A DNA stretch of 64,000 nucleotides from Simplicispira sp. 125 (GTDB taxonomy: Bacteria > Pseudomonadota > Gammaproteobacteria > Burkholderiales > Burkholderiaceae_C), in NCBI RefSeq assembly GCF_003096555.1, contig NZ_QEKM01000001.1, forward strand, positions 2,790,001 to 2,854,000, given 5' to 3'. This document shows positions 1 through 6,977 of the stretch, piece after piece. Every line of letters starts with the position of its first letter. Position 1 is the stretch's first letter. The translations under genes and the position numbers were made by a program. The notes below the pieces were generated by a model. It had not been told where the DNA came from. It did no database searches and saw only the letters and a program-made list of their open reading frames with translations.

Positions 1-508
1 GCAGCCCTTGGGCATAACGCGCGATCATCCCCTTGGCGGCGCCATACACATAGTTGGATTTCCGCCCTCGGTCTCCTGCCACAGACCCAATCAATGCCAA
101 GGTGCCACATTTGGCCTTCTCCATTTCCTTGGCGAATGCCTCTGCAAAGAGAACTGGCGACACACCGTTGATTTCCAGTGCTTCGCGACAAGACAGAAGA
201 TCAGTCTGACACTCGGTTTGTTCGGGCAGCGACCCATGGGCTATCAGTGCGACATCAATGGGACCCGATTTCGCAATCGCTCCGACCATCGCGTCTATGG
301 CCACAGGATCCAGAAAATCTGACTGAATGACCCGAATCTCGGATTGGGGACTGCGAACTCTGAGATCCACCGCCACCCGTTCAACGCGCCGGGCATCACG
401 GCCTACCAATGTCAGGTCTATTGGCATTTGCTCTAGCCAACGCCTGGCACATCGTTCAGCAATCGCAGATGTGGCGCCAACGATAACAATTTTCTTGGTG
501 TTTTGCAT
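1..508 (-). CDS. SDR-family oxidoreductase, DprE2-like (3' end outside window)
   Basis: This is a short-chain dehydrogenase/reductase whose ATG is at 506-508; about 169 residues are visible before the window edge. It has an N-terminal nucleotide-binding motif (GATSAIA near residue 11) and a catalytic YxxxK (Y155, K159, in YVYGAAK). It follows the DprE1-like gene with no spacing, so the pair matches the DprE1/DprE2 epimerase, in which DprE2 reduces the 2-keto intermediate to decaprenylphosphoryl-arabinose. The DprE2 assignment rests on this context; the fold itself is clear. The C-terminus and true length cannot be judged. Confidence 0.8.
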   Translation of the reverse strand, partial: MQNTKKIVIVGATSAIAERCARRWLEQMPIDLTLVGRDARRVERVAVDLRVRSPQSEIRVIQSDFLDPVAIDAMVGAIAKSGPIDVALIAHGSLPEQTECQTDLLSCREALEINGVSPVLFAEAFAKEMEKAKCGTLALIGSVAGDRGRKSNYVYGAAKGMIARYAQGL

Positions 509-1810
509 TCAACTTCCCAGCAAGCGGCGTGAAAATCCGGAACTGATACCCGGATCCCGGTATTTAATGAATTCCGTCAAGCGCGGATAGCCCGCCTCAA
601 AGAGATCTCTGGGCATTCGTGCATCTTTGGCCGGATAAAGACGCCCCCTCGCTTCTCGGACGACAGCATCCAGACGCTCGAACAGCTTGTGCGTGCGCGT
701 CCCCCGGTTCGGAAAGTCCAGCGCAAGTGTCACCCCGGGTTGCGGGAAACTCAGCATGCCCAAGGGCTGGCGGTTGCCGAATGTCTTCAGCACGGCAAGA
801 AACGAGCCATCTCTTGAGCGGGATATCTCTCGCAGCATGGCCTGAATGGCGTCTTGCCCCACATCGCGTGGCACCACACTTTGGTACTGGAAAAAACCCT
901 TGGGACCATACATTCGATTCCAATCGTGCAGATGGTCGAGAGGGTAGAAAAATGACTCATGATGAGCGACAAAATGCCCCGCTTTCCACTGGTGGAGGCG
1001 GTAGTACGCTGCATTCAGGGGACGCAAGGACAGCTGATTGACCATGGAAACAGGGGGTTCCACAGGAACACCGAAACTGCGCACCTTGGGCGCCGGGCCG
1101 TGTTCAGCACGGGTGTGATTGCCGCGCATGAAAAGGCCCCTACCACGGCCCGGAGCCAGACAGTCAATCCATGACACGGTGTGCTCCCAAGCTGCCTCAG
1201 AATCATCCGCAAGCCGAAAAAACTCATCCAGTCCAGCATAGGGAATGGTCTCCGTGTCCAACCATGGGCCACTCACGGGACGCAACTGGATCTCCGCCTG
1301 TGTGATCACCCCTGTGAGGCCGATCCCACCCACAGTAGCGCTGAACCACTCTAGGCACTCGTCCGGTCCACACTGGATGATTTCTCCGTTAGTGCGTGCA
1401 ATGGTGAGACTTTTGACATGGTCTCCAAATGACCCCAACACATGGTGATTCTTGCCGTGTACGTCGTTCGCAATGGCACCGCCCACGGTCACCAACTGGG
1501 TGCCTGGAGTGACGGGAAGAATCCAGCCACGGGGAATAAACAGCCGCTGAATGTCCCTTAGCAGAACTCCCGCCTCGCACACGAGCCGCCCGGTACAGCT
1601 ATCAAAAGCGATGAAATGATCGAGGGAAGTCGTGACCCAGAGTGTGCCCCTTGGGTTCAGGCAGACGTCACCGTAGCTGCGGCCCATGCCATGGGCCACA
1701 CCTGGATGAGGCCCCTGAACAACCACATCCTTGACACTGTGCAGATCCGAAAGGCCTACAACGTGGTGGGGATCGGCACTCAGGCGTCCCCACGAGCCCA
1801 CCGGCCTCAT
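509..1810 (-). CDS. FAD-linked oxidase, DprE1-like (decaprenylphosphoryl-ribose 2'-oxidase family)
   Basis: A 433-residue flavoprotein with the FAD_binding_4 pattern: GMGRSYGD near residue 41 and TPGTQLVTVGG near residue 101. The C-terminal part matches DprE1, including LYPAKDAR (K395, equivalent to the catalytic Lys418 of mycobacterial DprE1) and a GYPR segment. DprE1 oxidises the 2'-OH of polyprenylphosphoryl-ribose as the first half of the epimerisation to the arabinose donor. The position matching mycobacterial Cys387, the benzothiazinone target, is alanine here (A363, in TLALDFP). The start overlaps the gtrA stop by ATGA, and the next gene begins right after its stop, so gtrA-dprE1-dprE2 form one transcript. 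A generic FAD-linked sugar oxidase is the alternative. Confidence 0.88.
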   Translation of the reverse strand: MRPVGSWGRLSADPHHVVGLSDLHSVKDVVVQGPHPGVAHGMGRSYGDVCLNPRGTLWVTTSLDHFIAFDSCTGRLVCEAGVLLRDIQRLFIPRGWILPVTPGTQLVTVGGAIANDVHGKNHHVLGSFGDHVKSLTIARTNGEIIQCGPDECLEWFSATVGGIGLTGVITQAEIQLRPVSGPWLDTETIPYAGLDEFFRLADDSEAAWEHTVSWIDCLAPGRGRGLFMRGNHTRAEHGPAPKVRSFGVPVEPPVSMVNQLSLRPLNAAYYRLHQWKAGHFVAHHESFFYPLDHLHDWNRMYGPKGFFQYQSVVPRDVGQDAIQAMLREISRSRDGSFLAVLKTFGNRQPLGMLSFPQPGVTLALDFPNRGTRTHKLFERLDAVVREARGRLYPAKDARMPRDLFEAGYPRLTEFIKYRDPGISSGFSRRLLGS

Positions 1811-2220
1811 CCGGGCTCCGCCCGGAAAACGTAGCGTTTGTCGAGGTGGTATTTGGCCAAGTAGCCGATTGCCAGACCTAACACACCACCGAGGTAACGC
1901 ATTTCTTTGGTTTCAAAAACATGATGGAAACCAAACTCAAAGCCCCAGAAAATCATGGTCGTAGCCATTCCCATGACGGTGTAAAGTGCGAAAATCCGAG
2001 TGTCATGTCCAACGCTGCGTGCTTGGAAACGAAAGATATAGCGCTTGTCCAGAATGTACTTAACGACAAGCCCGACTCCCGTGCCAAGTGTCACCGAGGC
2101 AATAACGGAAAACTCGCCACTGTAGGCACGAATAAGCAGATCCTGAGCGCTGATGTTTGCTGCGGTTGCAATGAGTGCAAAAATGGCATAGTTAATTGCC
2201 AGTTTAGACAAGGCAAACAT
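1807..2220 (-). CDS. GtrA-family membrane protein
   Basis: A 137-residue protein starting MFALSKL, with four predicted transmembrane segments and two copies of a K(Y)xLDKRYxF motif (near residues 75 and 125) typical of the GtrA family. GtrA proteins are associated with polyprenyl-linked sugar flipping or anchoring; the Mycobacterium homologue Rv3789 lies beside dprE1 and dprE2, as here. An upstream in-frame start would add about 19 residues and run into the divergent ubiA gene, so the ATG at 2218-2220 is preferred. It probably helps present or recruit the arabinose lipid at the inner membrane; that role is inferred. Confidence 0.85.
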   Translation of the reverse strand: MFALSKLAINYAIFALIATAANISAQDLLIRAYSGEFSVIASVTLGTGVGLVVKYILDKRYIFRFQARSVGHDTRIFALYTVMGMATTMIFWGFEFGFHHVFETKEMRYLGGVLGLAIGYLAKYHLDKRYVFRAEPG

Positions 2221-2249
2221 TGGATGACACCGCCGAGGCTCAAAAATCA

Positions 2250-3134
2250 ATGAATGGTACCGCAACCACCCACTCACCTCGCATGCACATGATGGGCCTC
2301 ATCCAGCTCATGCGTCCAAAGCAGTGGGTTAAAAACGGCTTTGTTTTGGCTCCGTTGATGTTTTCAGGTACCTTCATGGACGGAAGGGCTGTCAGCCATG
2401 CACTACTGGCCATGCTGTTGTTTTGCATCGCGTCATCGGCCGCTTATGTCGTCAATGATCTTCACGACATTGAGCGCGATCGTCTCCACCCCAAGAAATC
2501 CAAGACACGCCCCCTGGCTTCTGGCGTCGTCTCGCTGCCCAGCGCATTGATCCTACTGGCAATTCTCTACGCCGTGCTGGTATGGGGCTGGTTTATGGCC
2601 CCCAAGGTAGGGATGATCATCGCAGCCTATTGGGCTTTGAACTTGGCGTACACCTTCGTTCTCAAGCACCAGCCAGTGGTCGATATTTTCACCATCGCCA
2701 TCGGTTTTGTCCTGCGCGTTTACGCAGGAGCCATGGCCCTGGAGGTTCCCGTGTCCTCATGGATGTTCATCACGACCCTGTGTCTGGCACTGTACCTGGC
2801 CGCCATCAAGCGGCGCCAGGAACTCAGCCAAAGCGGCACAGAGGGTCGCAGGGTCCTCGAAAAATACACTGTCGCACTGGTGGATCGCTATGCCGAGATG
2901 TCTGCAACCGGGGCGCTGCTCTTCTACAGCATGTTTGTGATGTCCACCAAGCCCGAGTTGGTGATCACGGTGCCGTTGGTGCTGTTCGGCCTGTTCCGCT
3001 ACTGGTTCGTGGTCGAGGCGCTGGATGGGGGAGAGTCGCCCACGGACGCATTGTTCGTGGACTGGCAGTTGTTGCTCACCATATTGATATGGATTGCCAC
3101 CTGCAGTTGGGCGCTTTGGCCGGTGCGGGGGTGA
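2250..3134 (+). CDS. UbiA-family prenyltransferase, decaprenyl-phosphate phosphoribosyltransferase-like
   Basis: An approximately 294-residue polytopic protein of the UbiA superfamily. Near residues 60-80 it has the aspartate motif NDLHDIERDRLHP followed by KSKTRPLASG, as in decaprenylphosphoryl-5-phosphoribose synthase (Rv3806c type), which transfers phosphoribose from PRPP to a polyprenyl phosphate. The start is taken at ATG 2250; a TTG at 2220 and an ATG at 2284 are also in frame. It is divergent from gtrA with only 29 bp between start codons, and its stop overlaps the next gene (GTGA). Together with the DprE1/DprE2 pair it would give a full route to a polyprenyl-phosphate arabinose donor. 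Confidence 0.85.
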   Translation: MNGTATTHSPRMHMMGLIQLMRPKQWVKNGFVLAPLMFSGTFMDGRAVSHALLAMLLFCIASSAAYVVNDLHDIERDRLHPKKSKTRPLASGVVSLPSALILLAILYAVLVWGWFMAPKVGMIIAAYWALNLAYTFVLKHQPVVDIFTIAIGFVLRVYAGAMALEVPVSSWMFITTLCLALYLAAIKRRQELSQSGTEGRRVLEKYTVALVDRYAEMSATGALLFYSMFVMSTKPELVITVPLVLFGLFRYWFVVEALDGGESPTDALFVDWQLLLTILIWIATCSWALWPVRG

Positions 3135-3556
3135 TCGTGGACTTCTCGTACGCTTTGACCCCATTTCTTGCATGGCTCATCGCTGGAGCCTCCAAGTTCA
3201 TCATCAACAGCTTCAAGGCAAAAAAGCTCGCATTCGGCTTGATTGGCTACGGAGGACTGCCCAGCAACCACAGTGCGATCGTCAGCAGCATGGCCGCGCT
3301 CATTGCCCTCAAAGAGGGTATGGGAACACCTGCCTTCGGCGTTGCCGTTACCTTGGCCTTTGTCGTGGTGCTTGACGCCAACAGCTTGCGCCAGCAGGTG
3401 GGGAAGCACGCCACAGCCATCAACAAGATGGCAGCCGGTGCGCCAGATCACCAAATTTTGCGTGAACGCATGGGCCACACCCGATGGGAGATTGCGGCCG
3501 GCATCGCTGTCGGCATCGCTGTCGCTGCGATGGTGAACGCGACTTTGGTCGGTTGA
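3131..3556 (+). CDS. Divergent PAP2-family (DUF212) membrane protein
   Basis: A 141-residue hydrophobic protein of the DUF212 family related to acid phosphatases and vanadium haloperoxidases. It has the conserved GGLPSNHSA near residue 43, LDANSLRQQVGKHA near residue 80 and a C-terminal membrane segment. The GTG start at 3131 overlaps the ubiA stop by four bases, which argues for translational coupling. In a DPA pathway the phosphoribosyl lipid must lose its 5-phosphate before DprE1 acts; in mycobacteria a PAP2-type protein (Rv3807c) has been proposed for this. This protein is the obvious candidate for that step, but this is inference from context. Confidence 0.8.
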   Translation: MIVDFSYALTPFLAWLIAGASKFIINSFKAKKLAFGLIGYGGLPSNHSAIVSSMAALIALKEGMGTPAFGVAVTLAFVVVLDANSLRQQVGKHATAINKMAAGAPDHQILRERMGHTRWEIAAGIAVGIAVAAMVNATLVG

Positions 3557-3565
3557 CACAACACT

Positions 3566-3583
3566 TTCAAACAACTGTTTGAA
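3566..3583. promoter_or_regulatory. Candidate TetR operator before the efflux operon
   Basis: A perfect inverted repeat with 8-bp arms TTCAAACA / TGTTTGAA around AC sits 23 bp before the TetR gene and just after a TTGACA hexamer (3553-3558). A TetR-type repressor commonly autoregulates through such a site. The link is inferred from position and symmetry. Confidence 0.55.
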
Positions 3584-3605
3584 TTTGGTGTTCTAATGCG
3601 GCCCC

Positions 3606-4322
3606 ATGGCCGTCCGTGAACCCGACCGAGCATCCACGCCACGCAACCCACGCAGCGACAGCGAGCCCACGCGCGAGCGGCTGTTGCTGGCAGCGCTGCA
3701 GCTGTTTTCGCAGCAGGGCTATGCACGCACGTCGGTGCGCGCCATTGCCCAGGAAGCCGGTGCCAACGTGGCCGCCATTGCCTACCACTTTGGGGACAAG
3801 GCCGCCCTGTACACCGCCACGTTCTACGAGCCCCTGGGCAGCAGCCAGGAGCTGATTGCCTACTTCGCCGAACCGGGCATCGGGCTGGAGACGGCACTGC
3901 AGCGCTACTTTGAAAGCTACCTGGAGCCGCTGCGGCACGACGACCTGATGCGCCAGTCGCTGCGGCTGCACATGCGCGAGCTGCTGGACCCCACGCATGT
4001 GTGGCCTGCGCTGATCGAGCGCGAATGCCGCACCCCGCACATGGCCCTGCTGCGCCTGCTGTGCCAGCATCTGGGCGTGGCCCGAGTGGACGACGACATG
4101 CACCGCCTGACCTTTTCCATTGCCGCGCTGGTGATGCAGATGTGGACGCAGCACGACGTGCTGCACGCCGTGGCGCCCCGGCTGACGCGGCCGCAGGCCC
4201 TTTCTGCCTGGGCACAGCGCCTGACCGGCTACGCCCTGGCCATGGTGCACAGCGAAGCCGAGCGCCGCCGCGCACCGCCATCCCGCCCCCCCCATTCCCG
4301 AAAGGTCCCTCCCCATGCCTGA
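3606..4322 (+). CDS. TetR-family regulator, CerR/CecR type
   Basis: A 238-residue regulator with an N-terminal TetR helix-turn-helix at about residues 20-70 (RERLLLAALQLF, then VRAIAQEAGANVAAIAYHFG) and a larger C-terminal ligand-binding domain of the DUF1956 type found in CecR (YbiH). It is the first gene of the RND efflux operon: its stop overlaps the start of the outer-membrane lipoprotein gene (ATGCCTGA), so regulator and pump are translated from one message. The palindrome at 3566-3583 suggests autorepression relieved by a pump substrate. The ligand cannot be told from sequence. Confidence 0.9.
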   Translation: MAVREPDRASTPRNPRSDSEPTRERLLLAALQLFSQQGYARTSVRAIAQEAGANVAAIAYHFGDKAALYTATFYEPLGSSQELIAYFAEPGIGLETALQRYFESYLEPLRHDDLMRQSLRLHMRELLDPTHVWPALIERECRTPHMALLRLLCQHLGVARVDDDMHRLTFSIAALVMQMWTQHDVLHAVAPRLTRPQALSAWAQRLTGYALAMVHSEAERRRAPPSRPPHSRKVPPHA

Positions 4323-5739
4323 CCCACGCTTTCGCCGCCTCTGGTGGGCAGCCTGCCTGCCTCTGGCGCTGGCTGCCTGCGCCACCCAGGCGCCGCCGCC
4401 GCAGGTGGATGCACCCACCCCCACCGCCTGGCAGGCTCCGCTGCCGCACCAGGGATCAGTGCAGGCCCTGGGCGACTGGTGGGCACAGTGGGGCGACCCG
4501 CTGCTGGTGGAGCTGGTACGCGATGCGCAGACACTGAGCCCGGATCTTGCGCAGGCGCAGTCGCGCATCGTGCAGGCGCGTGCCGCACTGACGGGCAGCC
4601 GCGCTGCGTTGGCGCCCTCGGTGGACGCACAGGCCAGCGCCAGTCGGGGCTTTAACGAATCGGTCCGCGCCGTGGCCAGCACCGCCCAAACGGGGCTGCA
4701 GGCACAGTGGGAAATCGACCTTTGGGGTGGAAATGCTGCTGCCGAGCGCGCCGCCAGCGAGCGGCTGCAAGGTGCACAGGCGCAATGGCATGCCGCTCGC
4801 GTGAGCGTGGCGGCCGAGGTGGCGCTGCAGTACAGCGGCCTGCGCACCTGCCTGCAGCAGCAGGCCATTGCCGAAGACGACGAGCGCTCGCGCACGCAGA
4901 CCGCCCGTCTGTCGCAGCAGAGCGAACGCGCGGGCTTCACCGCCCCGGCGACCCACGAACTGGCCCAGGCCAGCGCCGCCGAAGCCGTGGTGCGCAGCGC
5001 CCAGCAGCGCATGCAGTGCGCGCTGGAACTCAAGGCACTGGTGGCACTAACCGGCCGCGACGAAGCCACGCTGCGCCCCCAACTGGCGCCCACACCGCTG
5101 CAGCCGCCGTCCGATGCGCTGCTGCACATTGCCACGCTGCCCGCGCAGGTGATTGGCCAGCGCCCCGACGTGTACGCCGCCGAACGCGAGGTGGCCGCTG
5201 CCAGCGCCGACGTGGGCCAGGCCCAGGCCCAGCGCTACCCGCGCCTGGCGCTCAGCGGCACCATTGGTGCCGCCCATGTGCGCACGCAGGGGCTGCAGAC
5301 CGACTTGAACACCTGGTCCATCGGCCCGCTGGCCCTGAGCCTGCCGCTGCTCGACGGTGGCCGCCGCGCCGCGCAGGAAGAGGCCGTCCGTGCCCGCTAT
5401 GACGAAGCCGTGGCCCTGTACCGCACCCGCGTGCGCCTGGCCGTCAGCGAGGTGGAGCAGGCCCTGGTCCGGCTGGACGCCAGCGTGGGCCGCACGGCCA
5501 GCGCCCAGGCCGCCGCCGAGGGCTACCGCACCGCCTTCCGCGCCACCGAGGCACGCTGGCGCGCCGGACTGGCCAGCCTGCTGGAGCTCGAAGACGCACG
5601 CCGCACCGCCCTAGCGGCCGACCAGTCTTTGGCGCTGCTGGCCCACGAGCGCGCTGGCGCCTGGGTCACCCTGTACCGCGCTGCGGGCGGTGGCTGGGAC
5701 GGCCCCACCGCACACGCTGCCAGCGCCAGCATGCACTGA
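4315..5739 (+). CDS. RND efflux outer-membrane channel lipoprotein, NodT/OprM family
   Basis: A 474-residue TolC-like channel with a lipoprotein signal peptide (lipobox LAAC, Cys22) and two outer-membrane-efflux repeats, each a long alpha-helical stretch with GxxP-type turns (the RPDV motif is near residue 283). It forms the exit duct of a tripartite pump with the two following genes. The Cys22 position supports the chosen ATG, which overlaps the tetR stop by eight bases. The substrate range is not deducible. Confidence 0.92.
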   Translation: MPDPRFRRLWWAACLPLALAACATQAPPPQVDAPTPTAWQAPLPHQGSVQALGDWWAQWGDPLLVELVRDAQTLSPDLAQAQSRIVQARAALTGSRAALAPSVDAQASASRGFNESVRAVASTAQTGLQAQWEIDLWGGNAAAERAASERLQGAQAQWHAARVSVAAEVALQYSGLRTCLQQQAIAEDDERSRTQTARLSQQSERAGFTAPATHELAQASAAEAVVRSAQQRMQCALELKALVALTGRDEATLRPQLAPTPLQPPSDALLHIATLPAQVIGQRPDVYAAEREVAAASADVGQAQAQRYPRLALSGTIGAAHVRTQGLQTDLNTWSIGPLALSLPLLDGGRRAAQEEAVRARYDEAVALYRTRVRLAVSEVEQALVRLDASVGRTASAQAAAEGYRTAFRATEARWRAGLASLLELEDARRTALAADQSLALLAHERAGAWVTLYRAAGGGWDGPTAHAASASMH

Positions 5740-5777
5740 CCACCCTGATTTCACCCCTGGATGACCGGAGCTTTTCC

Positions 5778-6965
5778 ATGCCCGCACTGAAACCGTTTCC
5801 CGCCTCCCTGGCCCTGGCAGCCGTCCTCGTTCTGGGCTGCACCGCTGCACTGCTGTACACCGGCACATCGCGCGCTGCCGACGAGGCCCCCGCGACCGCA
5901 GCGCGCCCCGCGCTCACAGTCAGCACTGCGCAACCCCAGCGCGGCGCCGTGCCGCTGCGCCTGGCCGCCAATGGCAACGTGGCCGCATGGCAGGAAGCCA
6001 GCATTGGCGCCCAGAGCAATGGCCTGCGCCTGGATGCGGTGCTGGTGAACGTGGGCGACGTGGTCAAGGCGGGCCAGGTGCTCGCCCGCTTCTCGCCCGA
6101 GGTCGTGCAGGCCGAGCTGGCCCAGGCGCGCGCCAGCCTGCTCGAAGCCCAGGCCGTGGCCGCCGAAGCCGCCGCCAATGCCGAACGCGCCCGGTCGCTG
6201 CAGGCCACGGGCGCACTGAGCCAGCAGCAGATCCAGCAATTCACCACGGCCGGCCAAACCGCCCAGGCCCGCGTAGAAGCTGCGCGCGCCCTGCTGCAGA
6301 CGCAGCAACTGCGCCTGCAGCACACCCAGGTGCGCGCACCCGACAGTGGCGTCATCTCGGCCCGCACTGCCACCGTAGGAGCAGTCGTGGGCGCGGGCAC
6401 CGAGTTGTTCCGCATGGTGCGCCAGGGCCGCCTGGAATGGCGTGCCGAAGTGACCTCCACCGAGCTGGCGCGCATCCAGCCCGGAACCAAAGCGCGCGTC
6501 ACGGGGGCCAGCGGCGCAACGACCGAAGGCACGGTGCGCATGGTGGCGCCCACCGTGGACCCGCAAACGCGCAATGCGCTGGTCTATGTGGACCTGCCTG
6601 CCAAAACGGATTTCCGCGCCGGCATGTTTGCCCGCGGCGAATTTGCGCTGGGCAGCACCGATGCGCTCACCATCCCCCAGGAAGCCCTGGTGGTGCGCGA
6701 CGGCTTCTCCTACGTCTTCGTGCTGGGGCCACAGCAGCGCGTGCAACAACGCAAGGTGCAAACCGGCCGCCGCATCGCCGACCGGGTGGAGATTCTTTCG
6801 GGTCTGGAGGCCGACGCCTCCATCGCGGTGCGTGGCGCCGGTTTCCTCAATGACGGTGACCTGGTGCGCGTGTCCCCTGCGCCTGCGGCCACATCCGGTC
6901 TTGAAAAATTTAAAGAAAATAGGGCTCTAGCGCTTACCAGCAAAGCGCAAGCAGCTCTTATTTGA
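5778..6965 (+). CDS. RND efflux periplasmic adaptor (membrane fusion protein)
   Basis: A 395-residue AcrA/HlyD-type adaptor: N-terminal membrane anchor or signal (about residues 9-28), a barrel-sandwich and alpha-hairpin region (about 60-200, many QA/QQ heptads), and beta-barrel and membrane-proximal domains to about residue 370. It links the inner-membrane RND pump to the NodT channel. The last about 20 residues (from LEKFKENRALAL to the TGA) are encoded by a dispersed repeat (6904-6965) and are probably not part of the ancestral protein. The following pump gene starts 12 bp later with an AGGAG ribosome-binding site. Confidence 0.93.
   Translation: MPALKPFPASLALAAVLVLGCTAALLYTGTSRAADEAPATAARPALTVSTAQPQRGAVPLRLAANGNVAAWQEASIGAQSNGLRLDAVLVNVGDVVKAGQVLARFSPEVVQAELAQARASLLEAQAVAAEAAANAERARSLQATGALSQQQIQQFTTAGQTAQARVEAARALLQTQQLRLQHTQVRAPDSGVISARTATVGAVVGAGTELFRMVRQGRLEWRAEVTSTELARIQPGTKARVTGASGATTEGTVRMVAPTVDPQTRNALVYVDLPAKTDFRAGMFARGEFALGSTDALTIPQEALVVRDGFSYVFVLGPQQRVQQRKVQTGRRIADRVEILSGLEADASIAVRGAGFLNDGDLVRVSPAPAATSGLEKFKENRALALTSKAQAALI
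6904..6965 (-). repeat. Dispersed palindromic repeat, family 2, copy A (inside adaptor CDS)
   Basis: An A/T-edged palindromic unit read in reverse orientation: AAATAGGGCTCTAGCGCTT, then AAGCGCAAGCAGCT. It encodes the C-terminal peptide ENRALALTSKAQAALI and the stop codon of the adaptor. The same reading frame of the same repeat encodes KNRPLALTGRALIA at the start of the M48 protease (copy E). Confidence 0.8.
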
Positions 6966-6977
6966 GGAGCATTCTCC

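Noticed and set aside
3567..5135. 522-residue open frame antisense to the TetR and NodT genes
   Set aside because: Low-complexity Ala/Arg/Ser/Cys composition and no motifs; the plus-strand genes explain the region.
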